A DNA stretch of 64,000 bases from Gammaproteobacteria bacterium (GCA_004173475.1 SEBU01000001.1:682001-746000), one strand, 5' to 3'. Counted from the first letter of the stretch, positions 1 through 8,788 are shown. Notes: a model not told the origin generated them from the sequence alone. Made by a program: numbers and translations.

Positions 1-179
1 TTGCCATTGGCGGAAACGAGCAACACGCCCTCGGGACTGCGACTTCCCTCTCGCAACATTCGTTGCGTGCCATCAATCATCAATACTGCGCTACCTTGCG
101 CCAGCATTTTTGCTTCAATCTCTAATGCCGAACAAACATGCGTAAACACACAAAAGAATAAAGTTAAACACAATTTCAT
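1..179 (-). CDS. Secreted protein, N-terminal fragment; possible retropepsin-like aspartic protease
   Basis: From the ATG at 179 the frame stays open to the left edge, giving about 59 residues. A hydrophobic signal peptide (residues 1-17, cleavage near CSA) is followed by a beta-rich stretch with AVLIDG, RMLREG and SPEGVLLVSANG. This pattern resembles the N-terminus of periplasmic clan AA (retropepsin-like) aspartic proteases of pseudomonad relatives. The catalytic DTG motif would lie outside the window, so the family call is an inference from the N-terminus only. It follows pgpA closely on the same strand (18 nt gap) and may be the last gene of that operon. A weak AGGG precedes the start. 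Confidence 0.5.
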   Translation of the reverse strand, partial: MKLCLTLFFCVFTHVCSALEIEAKMLAQGSAVLMIDGTQRMLREGSRSPEGVLLVSANG

Positions 180-197
180 TTTTTTCTGCCCTGAAAA

Positions 198-680
198 TTA
201 AAACGGATAAAAATAAACACAAGCTTGTAAAACAATTAATGCATAAACTCCAGCCAGTACATCGTCAATCATGATCCCCAGACCACCGTCTACTCTTCGA
301 TCCAGCCAACCGATTGGCCAGGGTTTTAAGACATCGAAAAAACGGAACAGTACAAAACCCACCACTATCCACAACAAACTTTTCGGCGCGAGAAACATGG
401 TAATCCAATAACCCACGAATTCGTCCCACACAATGCCGCCATGATCATGCACACCTAATAAACGCGATGAACGATCACACCAGTACACTCCCAACGCAAA
501 AGTAACGATTAGCCAGGTTGCATAAAGCGTCCACGGGAAATCCTGAATCAACCAGTAAATTGGAATCGCCGCCAGGGTACCAAATGTCCCAGGCGCTTTT
601 GGAGCCAAGCCGCTTCCGAAACCAAAAGCAAAAAAATGGTTGCTGTTACTTAGTACTTCTTTAAAAGATGGAGTGTGCAT
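198..680 (-). CDS. pgpA: Phosphatidylglycerophosphatase A
   Basis: Inner-membrane enzyme that dephosphorylates phosphatidylglycerophosphate to phosphatidylglycerol. The 160-residue product has the PgpA motifs: FGSGLAPKAPGTFGT near residues 21-35, DEFVGYW, RFFDVLKPWPIGW and MIDDVLAGVYA near the C-terminus, with several hydrophobic segments between them. I start it at the ATG at 680; a TTG two codons upstream (686) is in frame but has no better ribosome site. It follows thiL by about 28 nt, and thiL-pgpA is a common gammaproteobacterial gene order, so it is probably co-transcribed with the riboflavin/nusB genes upstream. Confidence 0.93.
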   Translation of the reverse strand: MHTPSFKEVLSNSNHFFAFGFGSGLAPKAPGTFGTLAAIPIYWLIQDFPWTLYATWLIVTFALGVYWCDRSSRLLGVHDHGGIVWDEFVGYWITMFLAPKSLLWIVVGFVLFRFFDVLKPWPIGWLDRRVDGGLGIMIDDVLAGVYALIVLQACVYFYPF

Positions 681-708
681 TCGCAAAACTCAGTTCAGGA
701 ATATCAAA

Positions 709-1698
709 TTAAAAATGTTGAAACCCTTTTGATGCCAATTCAAAAACATCGCCATCCAACTCACATCGCACACCACTGCCAGCGGTAATTTCGCCAACGA
801 CAGTTGCGTGAATTTTTCTTTCAGCAATCAACATAGCCAGTTCAGGCATTTTCTCTGGAGATACCGTAAAACATAATTCATAGTCATCCCCACCGGTCAG
901 CGCCCAAACGCGCGCTTGCTGTAAATCACTTGTAGCCTGCAGTGCATTAGACATAGGAATATTTTCAACATCAATCACAGCACCTAAATCACTGGCCTCA
1001 CAAATATGATTTAAATCCGCAATCAAACCATCTGAAATATCCAAAGCCGCGCTAGCAATTCCGCGTAAAAGAGTTGACTCAATTAAACGCGGTATAGGCC
1101 GATAAAAACGGTCGCGCAAATATTTTTCGTGTTCGTCGGCAAGAGTTAACCGATTTTGTATAACGGCAAGCGCTGCAGCTCCGTCACCGAGATAATTCGT
1201 TACGCAAACGAAATCACCAATGCTGGCGCCATCGCGCCTTAAGGCTTGATGGCTTGCAACATTGCCCATGGCTTGAATAGTAATACTCAAAGGACCGGAA
1301 GTGGTATCACCCCCAACTAACACAATTTCATATTCATTCGCAGTGCGAAACAAACCGCGACTAAAACCTCGGAGCCATTGTTCGGTGGAGTACTCAGAAT
1401 TTTTTGGCAATGTTAGTGCAAGGGTAAACCAAAGCGGTTCTGCACTCATGGCGGCGAGGTCGCTCAAATTTGTTCGTAGTGCTCGTTCAGCAATATCTTC
1501 AGGATTTGCGTCAGCAGGGAAATGAATATCTGCAACTAAGGTGTCTACAGAAATAGCTAACTGTTGTTTCGCAGGAATTTGTAAAAGCGCGCAGTCATCA
1601 CCAATGCCTAAGACAACACTTGCTTGCGCTTTTTCACTTAAGAGAAGATCCGCCTGTTCATTTTGAAAAAACTTCTGGATGAGTTGGAATTCATTCAT
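709..1698 (-). CDS. thiL: Thiamine-monophosphate kinase
   Basis: Phosphorylates thiamine monophosphate to the cofactor thiamine diphosphate using ATP; cytosolic. The 329-residue protein has the family pattern: GIGDDCALL at residues 31-39 (metal/ATP binding), SVDTLVADIHF near 50-60, VGGDTTSGPLSITIQAMG in the middle, then DISDGLIADL and LTGGDDYELCF in the C-terminal half. Length is normal for the family. It begins 12 nt after the nusB stop and is followed by pgpA, the usual nusB-thiL-pgpA order. The ATG at 1698 has only a weak ribosome site, which suggests coupling to nusB translation. Confidence 0.95.
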   Translation of the reverse strand: MNEFQLIQKFFQNEQADLLLSEKAQASVVLGIGDDCALLQIPAKQQLAISVDTLVADIHFPADANPEDIAERALRTNLSDLAAMSAEPLWFTLALTLPKNSEYSTEQWLRGFSRGLFRTANEYEIVLVGGDTTSGPLSITIQAMGNVASHQALRRDGASIGDFVCVTNYLGDGAAALAVIQNRLTLADEHEKYLRDRFYRPIPRLIESTLLRGIASAALDISDGLIADLNHICEASDLGAVIDVENIPMSNALQATSDLQQARVWALTGGDDYELCFTVSPEKMPELAMLIAERKIHATVVGEITAGSGVRCELDGDVFELASKGFQHF

Positions 1699-1710
1699 AT
1701 ATCGAATTAA

Positions 1711-2196
1711 TTAGCTTCGGTTAGCTTTGACTTCAACAGCGCGAACCACTGCTGCGGTTTTATCTAACACACCATTAATGAATTTATGACTATCTTCCGC
1801 ACCGAACTTTTTAGCGAGGGACACAGCTTCGTTAATAACAACCTTATAGGGAACATCAATACGAAACTTTAATTCGTAGGTTGACATGCGTAACAGCGCT
1901 TGAGTAACCGGATCTAATTCCGCCAGCGAACGTTCAACCAGGAAAGGTTCAAATGTAGCTTCGATATCAGATAGATGCTCTGGAACACCGTGCAAAATTT
2001 CGTGAAAATATTCAACATCAACGTTCGTCATATCGTTATCAACACGAAACTCTGCTTCAATGGCATTAATACTGGAACCTGCCATACGCCATTGATAAAG
2101 CGCTTGCATGGTGTAGTGACGAGCCATGCGACGGGTGGCAGCGGTTTGGCCTTTCTGAACTACTTTTTTAGCGCCAGTACTATCTTGGGAAGTCAT
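1711..2196 (-). CDS. nusB: Transcription antitermination factor NusB
   Basis: All-helical RNA-binding protein that joins NusE/S10 on boxA RNA for antitermination on rRNA operons. The 161-residue product carries [17 protein letters not shown] after a basic N-terminal extension of about 20 residues, then [25 protein letters not shown] in two adjacent parts and [10 protein letters not shown] at the C-terminus, all typical of NusB. Its place between ribH and thiL matches many gammaproteobacteria. An AGG lies about 10 nt before the ATG at 2196. The basic N-terminal tail is slightly longer than in E. coli NusB. Confidence 0.94.
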   Translation of the reverse strand: MTSQDSTGAKKVVQKGQTAATRRMARHYTMQALYQWRMAGSSINAIEAEFRVDNDMTNVDVEYFHEILHGVPEHLSDIEATFEPFLVERSLAELDPVTQALLRMSTYELKFRIDVPYKVVINEAVSLAKKFGAEDSHKFINGVLDKTAAVVRAVEVKANRS

Positions 2197-2281
2197 TTAC
2201 ATTTACCTGATAAAGAGCGAGTGGTGAAAAATACCACAATTAATTTTCGATCATTGCTTGCCAAATCGACAATCAAACTAT

Positions 2282-2752
2282 TTAGATATTTCCGATCAGC
2301 GACACCATTTCTAATGCAGTCGATGCTGCTTCAACACCTTTGTTGCCTGCTTTTGTACCGGAGCGTTCTATCGCTTGTTCAATTGAATCTACGGTTAGCA
2401 CACCGAACGTAATCGGAATACCTGAGTTGAGCGATACTTGAGCCAAACCTTTAGTGCATTCGCCCGCAACATAATCGAAATGCGGTGTTCCACCACGAAT
2501 GACAGCGCCTAACGCAATGATTGCATCATGTTGATTTTTTGCAGCAATTTTCTGTGCGACTAAAGGAAATTCGAATGCACCTGGCGCGTAATAAATAGTT
2601 ACATCTTCATCTTTAATACCGTGACGACGTAAGGTGTCCAATGCACCATCTTTCAAACTCTCAACGACAAAGCTATTCCAGCGGCTCACGATTAATGCGT
2701 ATTTTCCCTTCGATGCGGAAAAATCACCTTCGATTACTTTAATGTTGCTCAT
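2282..2752 (-). CDS. ribH: 6,7-dimethyl-8-ribityllumazine synthase
   Basis: Condenses 5-amino-6-ribitylaminouracil with dihydroxybutanone phosphate, the penultimate step of riboflavin synthesis; usually a 60-mer or pentamer-based shell. The 156-residue sequence has [29 protein letters not shown] and [17 protein letters not shown], covering the ribityl/phosphate site and the catalytic histidine region (HFDYV). It lies between ribBA and nusB on the same strand. The ribBA-ribH gap (about 130 nt) shows no hairpin with a U-tract, so read-through from ribBA is likely. Confidence 0.95.
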   Translation of the reverse strand: MSNIKVIEGDFSASKGKYALIVSRWNSFVVESLKDGALDTLRRHGIKDEDVTIYYAPGAFEFPLVAQKIAAKNQHDAIIALGAVIRGGTPHFDYVAGECTKGLAQVSLNSGIPITFGVLTVDSIEQAIERSGTKAGNKGVEAASTALEMVSLIGNI

Positions 2753-2881
2753 ATGTTTTTCTCATACATTTAAAATATTTTTAGTAAAAAGTCTTCGCAC
2801 CTTGAAAAGAATGACTCTCTGTTTTACTTGTTTTTTCCAGATTAAAACTATTGAGAAGACGGAAATAAAACCACATCGCGA

Positions 2882-3988
2882 TTATGGACAAACATATTCC
2901 ACCACTTCTAAATCAAAACCTGACAATGCGGAGTAACGCATGGGAGCGGACATCACGCGCATTTTGCGTACGCCAAGATCACGCAAAATTTGGGAGCCGG
3001 TACCGATTTGCTTATATAAAACTTCGGGGCTGCGGCGTTGTTGTTTACCGCTCAACAACCAGTCAATACTTTCTTCAACTTCACTGGTAGATTCGTCGTG
3101 ACAAATAAGTAGAACTACGCCGTTGCCTTCTTCGCTTACGCGCTTGAGCGAGTCCTGATACGTCCAACTTTTGCCGCCAGCGATAGACGGACGCTGCAAA
3201 CTTAAAATATCGCGCGCCAAATCCATTACGTGAACACGAACAAGGGTTGGTTCCGCCGTAATCTCACCTTTCACCATAACAAAATGCAAATCGCCGCGAG
3301 CGAGGTCGCGATAGGTGCGCAATTCGAACTCACCAAATAAAGTTTCTACTTTGCGCGTATTTATACACTCAACAGTTTTTTCTTTAATAGCGCGATAGTG
3401 AATCAGGTCGGCAATGGTACCGATTTTTAAGTTGTGTTGCTTGGCAAATTGCTCAAGATCTGGCCTGCGGGCCATGCTGCCATCAGAGTTCATAACTTCC
3501 ACTATGACTGCAGCCGGCTCAAAACCTGCCAAACGTGCAAGGTCACAACCTGCCTCAGTATGGCCGGCGCGACTCATCACACCGCCGGGCTGACTCATCA
3601 ATGGAAAGATATGACCTGGCTGTACAACATCTGTGGGTTTTGCATTGGCCTTTACCGCAGCACGCACTGTGAGGGCACGATCAGCGGCAGAAATTCCGGT
3701 AGTCACGCCCTCAGCAGCTTCAATTGACACGGTAAAGTTAGTTGTATGCTGGGATTTGTTGTCGCTTACCATTAAGGGTAAGTCCAACTGCAAACAGCGT
3801 TCACGCGTCAGCGTTAAACAAATCAAACCACGTGCGTGCGTCGCCATAAAGTTAATATCTTCTGGTCGCACTTGCTCGGCAACCATAATCAAGTCACCTT
3901 CATTTTCACGATCTTCATCATCCATGAGGATGACCATTTTGCCGTGGCGCAAATCTTCAATGAGTTCTTCTATAGTATTCAGTTGCAT
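2882..3988 (-). CDS. ribBA: 3,4-dihydroxy-2-butanone-4-phosphate synthase with degenerate GTP cyclohydrolase II domain
   Basis: The N-terminal half (about residues 1-205) is RibB, making dihydroxybutanone phosphate from ribulose 5-phosphate: DDEDRENEGDLIM near the start, HTEAGCDLARLAG, and VIVEVMNSDGSMAR. The C-terminal half aligns by position with GTP cyclohydrolase II, but the zinc-binding CLTGD...RCDC segment is replaced by a cysteine-free RVHVMDLARDILSL, and the DLRQEGRGIGL loop is replaced by KRVSEEGNGVVLL. The second domain is therefore probably not a working cyclohydrolase; a separate ribA should exist elsewhere. I start at the ATG at 3988 (GGAA upstream); the longer frame to 4027 would overlap the preceding gene and adds a non-family N-terminus. 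Confidence 0.92.
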   Translation of the reverse strand: MQLNTIEELIEDLRHGKMVILMDDEDRENEGDLIMVAEQVRPEDINFMATHARGLICLTLTRERCLQLDLPLMVSDNKSQHTTNFTVSIEAAEGVTTGISAADRALTVRAAVKANAKPTDVVQPGHIFPLMSQPGGVMSRAGHTEAGCDLARLAGFEPAAVIVEVMNSDGSMARRPDLEQFAKQHNLKIGTIADLIHYRAIKEKTVECINTRKVETLFGEFELRTYRDLARGDLHFVMVKGEITAEPTLVRVHVMDLARDILSLQRPSIAGGKSWTYQDSLKRVSEEGNGVVLLICHDESTSEVEESIDWLLSGKQQRRSPEVLYKQIGTGSQILRDLGVRKMRVMSAPMRYSALSGFDLEVVEYVCP

Positions 3989-4005
3989 GCTATTTCCAGT
4001 TCTAA

Positions 4006-4374
4006 TTACTGCGGTGGTTGTACCCATTCACCATTTACATTGACGATGACACAAGCACTTTCTTTCGGCCTCACATGCTTATTACAACCGGCCAATGCAT
4101 CTTCTTTAGCCATTTCGACCGTTACACGGTCTGACCGAAAATTCCAATGCCCTTCCGGTGATTGGGCGAATGCCTTGTTATCGGGAGCAACTAAATATTC
4201 TTCGTTGTAACTTTTTAATGCCTTGTTGGTTCGCAACACTTTTTCATTTAAGGGCGCAAGGTTTCCATTGGCTTGCGCTTTGTTTTCATCGGCAGTTTTC
4301 TTGCCCGACCCGTTTTCATCTGCAAAGGTAAATTGCGCCAGCACTACAAAAATCATTGTGAGTGTGAACTTCAT
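4006..4374 (-). CDS. Small secreted protein of unknown function within the riboflavin operon
   Basis: A 122-residue product with a clear signal peptide (MKFTLTMIFVVLAQFTFA), a Lys/Asn/Glu-rich linker (residues 20-45), then a compact C-terminal region with two cysteines (AGCNKHV and SACVIVNVNGEWVQPPQ) that could form a disulfide. AAGGA sits just before the ATG at 4374, supporting this start over an upstream one. It lies between ribC and ribBA, with about 30 nt on the ribC side and 17 nt on the ribBA side, and is almost certainly co-transcribed. I do not recognise the family. Periplasmic location is predicted from the signal peptide; the function and any link to flavin are unknown. Confidence 0.75.
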   Translation of the reverse strand: MKFTLTMIFVVLAQFTFADENGSGKKTADENKAQANGNLAPLNEKVLRTNKALKSYNEEYLVAPDNKAFAQSPEGHWNFRSDRVTVEMAKEDALAGCNKHVRPKESACVIVNVNGEWVQPPQ

Positions 4375-4405
4375 AAATCGTCCTTTAGATAAGTGGTATC
4401 CAAAA

Positions 4406-5065
4406 TCAAGCAAACCCGTTTTTTGCCAAAAATTCCAACGTAACGCCACTCTCATTTGCGGATTCAGCTGCCTTATCAGCTAACAGCAGACGCTCGAGAT
4501 AACGCGCAAGCACATCTACTTCAAGGTTAACGCTGGAACCTGGTTTGTACGTATCCATAATAGTTTGCGTCAGTGTATGGGGAACTATATTTAATTCAAA
4601 CTCGGCACCGTCAACTTTATTTACCGTAAGGCTGGCGCCATCCACCGTGATTGAACCTTTGTGGGCAATATATTTGGCGAGGTTTTTGGGCGCACGAATT
4701 CTGAAGCGCTCTGAGCGAGCGTCGGGATGACGGCTAACGACTTCGCCAACACCATCGACATGACCGCTAACAATGTGCCCTCCTAGTCGAGTTTGCGGTG
4801 TGAGCGCTTTTTCAAGATTGACGCGCTGCCCAACTTTCCAAAGTGGAAGACTGGTGTTGTCCAAAGTCTCGCGCGATACATCCGCCCAGTACCCATCACC
4901 GGGTAGATCAACTACCGTAAGACAAACGCCGTTGGTCGCGATGGAATCGCCCAAGCGAACATCAGATAAATCCAAGCCACCAGTCCTAATGCGCAAGCGC
5001 AGATCGCCGCTTTTTGGCTGGAGCGCAACAACTTCCCCCAAGGCTTCAATAATTCCGGTAAACAT
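4406..5065 (-). CDS. ribC: Riboflavin synthase, alpha subunit
   Basis: Dismutates two 6,7-dimethyl-8-ribityllumazine molecules to riboflavin and the pyrimidinedione. The 219-residue protein shows the internal duplication of the family: MFTGIIEALGEV at residues 1-12 and GHIVSGHVDGVGEV near residue 97 mark the two lumazine-binding barrels, with SIATNGVCLTV and SITVDGASLTV as the matching second motifs. It lies downstream of the RDD gene and ribD. It is also called ribE in some naming schemes. No FMN riboswitch-like sequence was recognised in the 127 nt before it. Confidence 0.95.
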   Translation of the reverse strand: MFTGIIEALGEVVALQPKSGDLRLRIRTGGLDLSDVRLGDSIATNGVCLTVVDLPGDGYWADVSRETLDNTSLPLWKVGQRVNLEKALTPQTRLGGHIVSGHVDGVGEVVSRHPDARSERFRIRAPKNLAKYIAHKGSITVDGASLTVNKVDGAEFELNIVPHTLTQTIMDTYKPGSSVNLEVDVLARYLERLLLADKAAESANESGVTLEFLAKNGFA

Positions 5066-5192
5066 AGTAGATGCTCTTTACGTTGCCGCACGAAGTGAAG
5101 AAAAATAACGGTACAGAGTTTATTAGCAGCAGCTCAAAAATTCGAGGATGTTTTTTAACTCGCTTTGATCAAAACTTTCGATGACGCTAAGA

Positions 5193-5777
5193 CTAGGCAA
5201 TTAAACTGTTGGGGTTAACCGCAACTTTCACGTTCAAATCAATAACTTTTGTCTTAGCGATTAAATCGTGTACGCAACGCTTGTCGGTCCGGAAAATCGC
5301 AAGCACATCCACCACACGCAGTAGTGGCCCAAGTCCCGGAACCATTCCGAGAATCCATTGCGTTAGATAGCGATTGAAAATTAACGGTAAAAAGGGAGGC
5401 TTTTGGTTATCCAAGGTCACTATAGCTATCCCCATCACCCTCTTGCCAATGGTTTGGCCTCTGAGAAATAAAGAGTAACCATGCAGCATAAAAAAAATGC
5501 CATATGGAGCAAGCACTACCAGCCATAGTTGCGCAGACGAAAGGGCTTCAATTTTGGCGATCATCATTTTTATGGCAGTCTCCATATTTACTGCCTGAGT
5601 CTCATCGGGAACCCAGCCTAAAATTTCAAACATTACCGCCAATAGCGCACCCATCATCAACGAGTCCAGCAAAAACGCCGCTAAACGTTTGTCATAACTA
5701 GCAGTATTCTCGACGGGCGCGCGGTTATTCGGGTTTGATCCATGCGCAGAATTAGCATCAGGTTGTAAATCGTTCAT
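5193..5777 (-). CDS. RDD family membrane protein
   Basis: A 194-residue protein with an N-terminal polar stretch (about 28 residues) and the RDD pattern: YDKRLAAFLLDSLMMGALL (first transmembrane segment with Arg and Asp), a second hydrophobic segment near LWLVVLAPYGIFFMLHGYS, then GQTIGKRVMGIAIV and VDVLAIFRTDKRCVHDLIAKTKV. RDD proteins are small inner-membrane proteins, some linked to ion or drug transport; the role here is unknown. Its ATG overlaps the ribD TGA by one base (TGATG), so it is translationally coupled to ribD. Its presence in a riboflavin operon is notable but its role is not shown by the sequence. Confidence 0.85.
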   Translation of the reverse strand: MNDLQPDANSAHGSNPNNRAPVENTASYDKRLAAFLLDSLMMGALLAVMFEILGWVPDETQAVNMETAIKMMIAKIEALSSAQLWLVVLAPYGIFFMLHGYSLFLRGQTIGKRVMGIAIVTLDNQKPPFLPLIFNRYLTQWILGMVPGLGPLLRVVDVLAIFRTDKRCVHDLIAKTKVIDLNVKVAVNPNSLIA

Positions 5778-6904
5778 CAGTATTCCGTATCAGGCGTGGC
5801 GGTGATTCGCCAGTCAGAGCCAACTGCGCGCATATCACTAATTTTGAGCGGCAGAGCAGATGACATTGTGTTTAACGAGAGATCAAATAGAGGGCGTGCT
5901 TGACTGCCAAGCAATTTGGGCGCCATGTAAATAATAATTTCATCTAGGAGTCCGCGCCTTAAAAAACTTGCAGCCAAGGTTGCGCCTGCCTCTACCAGAA
6001 CATCATTGCATTGGCGTTTGGCCAGTTCACGCAGTAGCGCGTTGAGGTCAATACGACCATCCTTTGCCCCCAAGGCTAACAATTCAATGTGGTCGGGCCA
6101 ACCGCTTAACTTTCCATTATTTTCTTCAGCGCCGTTATGCACTAGCCATATGGGTGTTTCCTGCTGAAGAATTTTTGCGTGGCGCTCCAATCGCAACCGT
6201 GAGTCCAACACTACCCGGAGGGGTTGCCTTTCAGCTATGGCGACTGCGTCTGGAAGATCCAGCTCTTCGGCGCGAACGGTCAACGATGAATTATCCAGTA
6301 ACACTGAATCTATTCCACTGACGATGGCGCAACTGCGAGCGCGCAATTGTTGTACATCGGCGCGCGCCTTCTTGCCGGTAACCCATTGACTCTCGCCACT
6401 GGCCATTGCGGTACGACCATCCAAACTCATGCCCATTTTACAGCGCACAAATGGCAGTTTACGCTCCATGCGTTTGATAAAACCCGGGTTTAACCGACGA
6501 GCGTCCTCTTCCAGAATCGGGCCATCGACCTGTATGTCAGCAGCGCGTAAATAATCGAGCCCACCACCTGCCACCAACGGGTTGGGGTCTTCCATTGCAT
6601 AAACCAGGCGTGCGATGCCAGCATCGACCAATGCATGACTGCAAGGGCCGGTCTTTCCTTTATGATTGCACGGCTCAAGCGTAACGTAGGCTGTCGCTCC
6701 GCGTGCTTTCTCGCCGGCAGCTCGCAATGCATTCACTTCTGCGTGAGCTTCACCTGCACGGACATGCCAGCCTTCACCAATCACAGCTCCATCTTTTACC
6801 AATACACATCCCACCCGAGGATTGGGCATAGTTGTGTAGATGCCGCGCTCCGCTAATCGAAGTGCCTGCGCCATAAACGCGTAATCCGCTGAAGTGATAG
6901 GCAT
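5777..6904 (-). CDS. ribD: Bifunctional diaminohydroxyphosphoribosylaminopyrimidine deaminase / 5-amino-6-(5-phosphoribosylamino)uracil reductase
   Basis: Carries out the second and third steps of riboflavin synthesis. The N-terminal deaminase domain has the zinc and catalytic residues His54-Ala-Glu56 and the cysteine pair Cys79/Cys88 in EPCNHKGKTGPC. The C-terminal reductase domain begins near residue 150 with LPFVRCKMGMSLDGRTAM and ends near 370, including DVLVEAGATLAASFL. At 375 residues it is of normal length. The ATG lies two bases after the nrdR stop and the TGA overlaps the start of the RDD gene, so all three are coupled. Confidence 0.95.
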   Translation of the reverse strand: MPITSADYAFMAQALRLAERGIYTTMPNPRVGCVLVKDGAVIGEGWHVRAGEAHAEVNALRAAGEKARGATAYVTLEPCNHKGKTGPCSHALVDAGIARLVYAMEDPNPLVAGGGLDYLRAADIQVDGPILEEDARRLNPGFIKRMERKLPFVRCKMGMSLDGRTAMASGESQWVTGKKARADVQQLRARSCAIVSGIDSVLLDNSSLTVRAEELDLPDAVAIAERQPLRVVLDSRLRLERHAKILQQETPIWLVHNGAEENNGKLSGWPDHIELLALGAKDGRIDLNALLRELAKRQCNDVLVEAGATLAASFLRRGLLDEIIIYMAPKLLGSQARPLFDLSLNTMSSALPLKISDMRAVGSDWRITATPDTEY

Positions 6905-6906
6905 GC

Positions 6907-7371
6907 TTAGAGAGAGTCTGGCTGCTGTTCGAGACGGTCGATTTCTTGCCGAAATTCGTTTAAATCTTTAAAACGGCGGTACACCGATGCGAAGCGTACA
7001 TAGGCCACTTCATCCAGCTTCTGCAACTGCTCCATCACTTTTTCGCCCACCACGATGGATTTCACTTCGCGCTCGCCGGTTGCTTGTAAAAAGTGCTTGA
7101 TGTGATTGATGGAAGATTCGATGGCTTCAATACTGACCGGACGTTTTTCCAGGGCTCGCAATAAACCCGCGCGCAGTTTATTTTCATCAAAGGGTTCACG
7201 CGTACCGTTTTGTTTAATGATGCGAGGCATCACCAGTTCCGCAACTTCAAAGGTGGTAAACCGCTCGTGGCATGACAAACATTCACGCCGCCTACGCACC
7301 TGATCCCCTTCCGCCACCAGGCGAGAGTCAATCACTTTAGTGTCTTCAGCGCTACAAAAAGGACAATGCAT
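6907..7371 (-). CDS. nrdR: Transcriptional repressor NrdR
   Basis: ATP/dATP-sensing repressor of ribonucleotide reductase genes. The 154-residue protein begins with a zinc ribbon (Cys3, Cys6, Cys31, Cys34), followed by the ATP-cone domain (about residues 49-139, starting [19 protein letters not shown]) and ending [18 protein letters not shown]. nrdR-ribD is a widely conserved gene order. It is the first gene of the minus-strand riboflavin block, so a promoter is expected upstream of 7371. Confidence 0.95.
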   Translation of the reverse strand: MHCPFCSAEDTKVIDSRLVAEGDQVRRRRECLSCHERFTTFEVAELVMPRIIKQNGTREPFDENKLRAGLLRALEKRPVSIEAIESSINHIKHFLQATGEREVKSIVVGEKVMEQLQKLDEVAYVRFASVYRRFKDLNEFRQEIDRLEQQPDSL

Positions 7372-7918
7372 ATGAATATGCCCAACTCATGGAAAATAGT
7401 GCCGGCATACTAGCATAATTTTTATGAAAACCCTTGGCACTTAGGCTTCCAGCCGGTAATTTGATCGACCGGCATTTCCCCAAAGTAGCGCATAGAAATG
7501 TTCGCAAATTCTATCTGCTTCGATGGAAAAACAAGCTAAACATTCACAAACTTCACATTCCAATCGCGCTAACGTCAGCGCCCTTTTGCCCTACAGCTTT
7601 CCTTTGCCAAGCATTTGATTATGTAACCGCCACCTTCGATAAGGGTGATCCGAAAGTTTTGTAAAAAAACGTGATGAAAATTAAAAGTGGCGCTTGTTAA
7701 TTTCCTGTTTGAAAAAGGGCAGCTAAAATTCGAACAAGTAGCATGAGACAAGAATTTGCGTTCCCATCTGATTCTTCTAAAAACCTTCTACATTTATCCC
7801 CTCAAAAATGGACCCTTATAGGACTTAAGCCGCAATTGCGGCACAGGGTGCTTTGCCGCAATTTTGTCCGTCCAGCTAATGCCGGGTTCGCCGTATCAAC
7901 CACAGGTCTTCAAATGTT
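7372..7918. other. Intergenic region between divergent nrdR and the binding-protein gene
   Basis: This 547-nt stretch carries no convincing gene. Two open frames (7434-7664 and 7743-7940, plus strand) have no ribosome site and no recognisable family. It must contain the promoter of the riboflavin block on the minus strand and the promoter and leader of the 7919 gene on the plus strand. The only strong structure is the pair of overlapping hairpins at 7829-7865, annotated separately. Confidence 0.6.
7829..7865 (+). promoter_or_regulatory. Attenuator-like pair of overlapping hairpins upstream of the binding-protein gene
   Basis: A 14-base perfect palindrome GCCGCAATTGCGGC (7829-7842) can fold as GCCGC-AATT-GCGGC. 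Its right half, TTGCGGCA (7836-7843), can instead pair with TGCCGCAA (7854-7861), an 8-bp stem followed directly by TTTT (7862-7865). The two folds exclude each other and the second looks like a short intrinsic terminator. They lie 54-90 nt before the ATG at 7919. No known riboswitch aptamer was recognised around them. Confidence 0.45.
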
Positions 7919-8788
7919 ATGCGTAAGTCAAAATTTTTAAAAACGACAATTGCTGTAGTGTTAAGTGGTTGTTTTTGTGCGACAGCATTCGCCAACCCCA
8001 TTACATTAAAAGTTCAATGCGTAAGTAACGACAACGACAAGTACGTTTATGAAATGTTGCAACTCGCGCTTAGCTATTCCAAAGACAAATATACAACCCT
8101 CGTAGACCCCGCTAACGAAAAAACACTGGCACGTACAATGAGTGAAGTAGAGAGCGGTGTTACGGATATCATGTGGACAGCAACAGACCGCGAAAAAGAA
8201 AAAGCAATTTTGCCTATCAGAGTTCCACTCTATAAAGGTTTATTTGGTTACAGAGTACTGCTCGTTAACAAAGACAATCTTTCGAAATTTAATGGCGTCG
8301 AAACGCTTGATGATTTAAGAAAATTAACCTTGGGCCAAGGGTCTTCATGGGCTGATACAAAAATTCTCGAAGCTAACGGATTTAGTGTTATCAAGACCAT
8401 GAAATATCCAAGTTTGATTTACATGGTTGATGGCGGGCGGTTCGACGCATTCCCACGCGGCGTCCACGAACCCTGGGAAGAAATACATACATATTCGCAG
8501 CTCAATCTCGCAGTTGAGCCAAATATTATGCTTGTTTATAAAATGCCTTTCTATTTGTTCGTGAATAAAACCAACACAAATCTTGCGAGCGATATAGAAC
8601 GCGGTTTTAACCTGGCTATTGCCGATGGCAGCTTTGATAAACATTTCTATGCAAATCATTTAGTTCAAGCAGCCATCGAACATGCAAATATGCGCAACAG
8701 AAAAGTATTTGAACTTACCAATCCCAGCCTACCCGACGAAACACCTGTGGATCGACATGAATTATGGTTGGACGTTAGTAAATTGTAA
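7919..8788 (+). CDS. Periplasmic solute-binding-like protein (type 2 periplasmic-binding fold)
   Basis: A 289-residue exported protein with a signal peptide (about residues 1-25, ending TAFA). The body looks like a type 2 periplasmic-binding protein: an early beta-strand (ITLKVQCV), ARTMSEVESGVTDIMWTATD, a hinge region with VPLYKGLFGYRVLLVNK, GQGSSWADTKILEANGF, and the second lobe FYLFVNKTNTNLASDIERGFNLAIADGSFDKHF given here as consecutive pieces. No ABC permease or ATPase gene is nearby, so it may serve signalling or a distant transporter. The ligand cannot be read from the sequence. The ribosome site is weak. Confidence 0.7.
   Translation: MRKSKFLKTTIAVVLSGCFCATAFANPITLKVQCVSNDNDKYVYEMLQLALSYSKDKYTTLVDPANEKTLARTMSEVESGVTDIMWTATDREKEKAILPIRVPLYKGLFGYRVLLVNKDNLSKFNGVETLDDLRKLTLGQGSSWADTKILEANGFSVIKTMKYPSLIYMVDGGRFDAFPRGVHEPWEEIHTYSQLNLAVEPNIMLVYKMPFYLFVNKTNTNLASDIERGFNLAIADGSFDKHFYANHLVQAAIEHANMRNRKVFELTNPSLPDETPVDRHELWLDVSKL

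Noticed and set aside
5066-5192. Possible FMN riboswitch before the riboflavin synthase gene.
   Set aside because: The conserved FMN-element segments were not found here or before ribBA.
7434-7664. 76-codon plus-strand frame near nrdR.
   Set aside because: No ribosome site, no motif, and it lies in the promoter region of nrdR.
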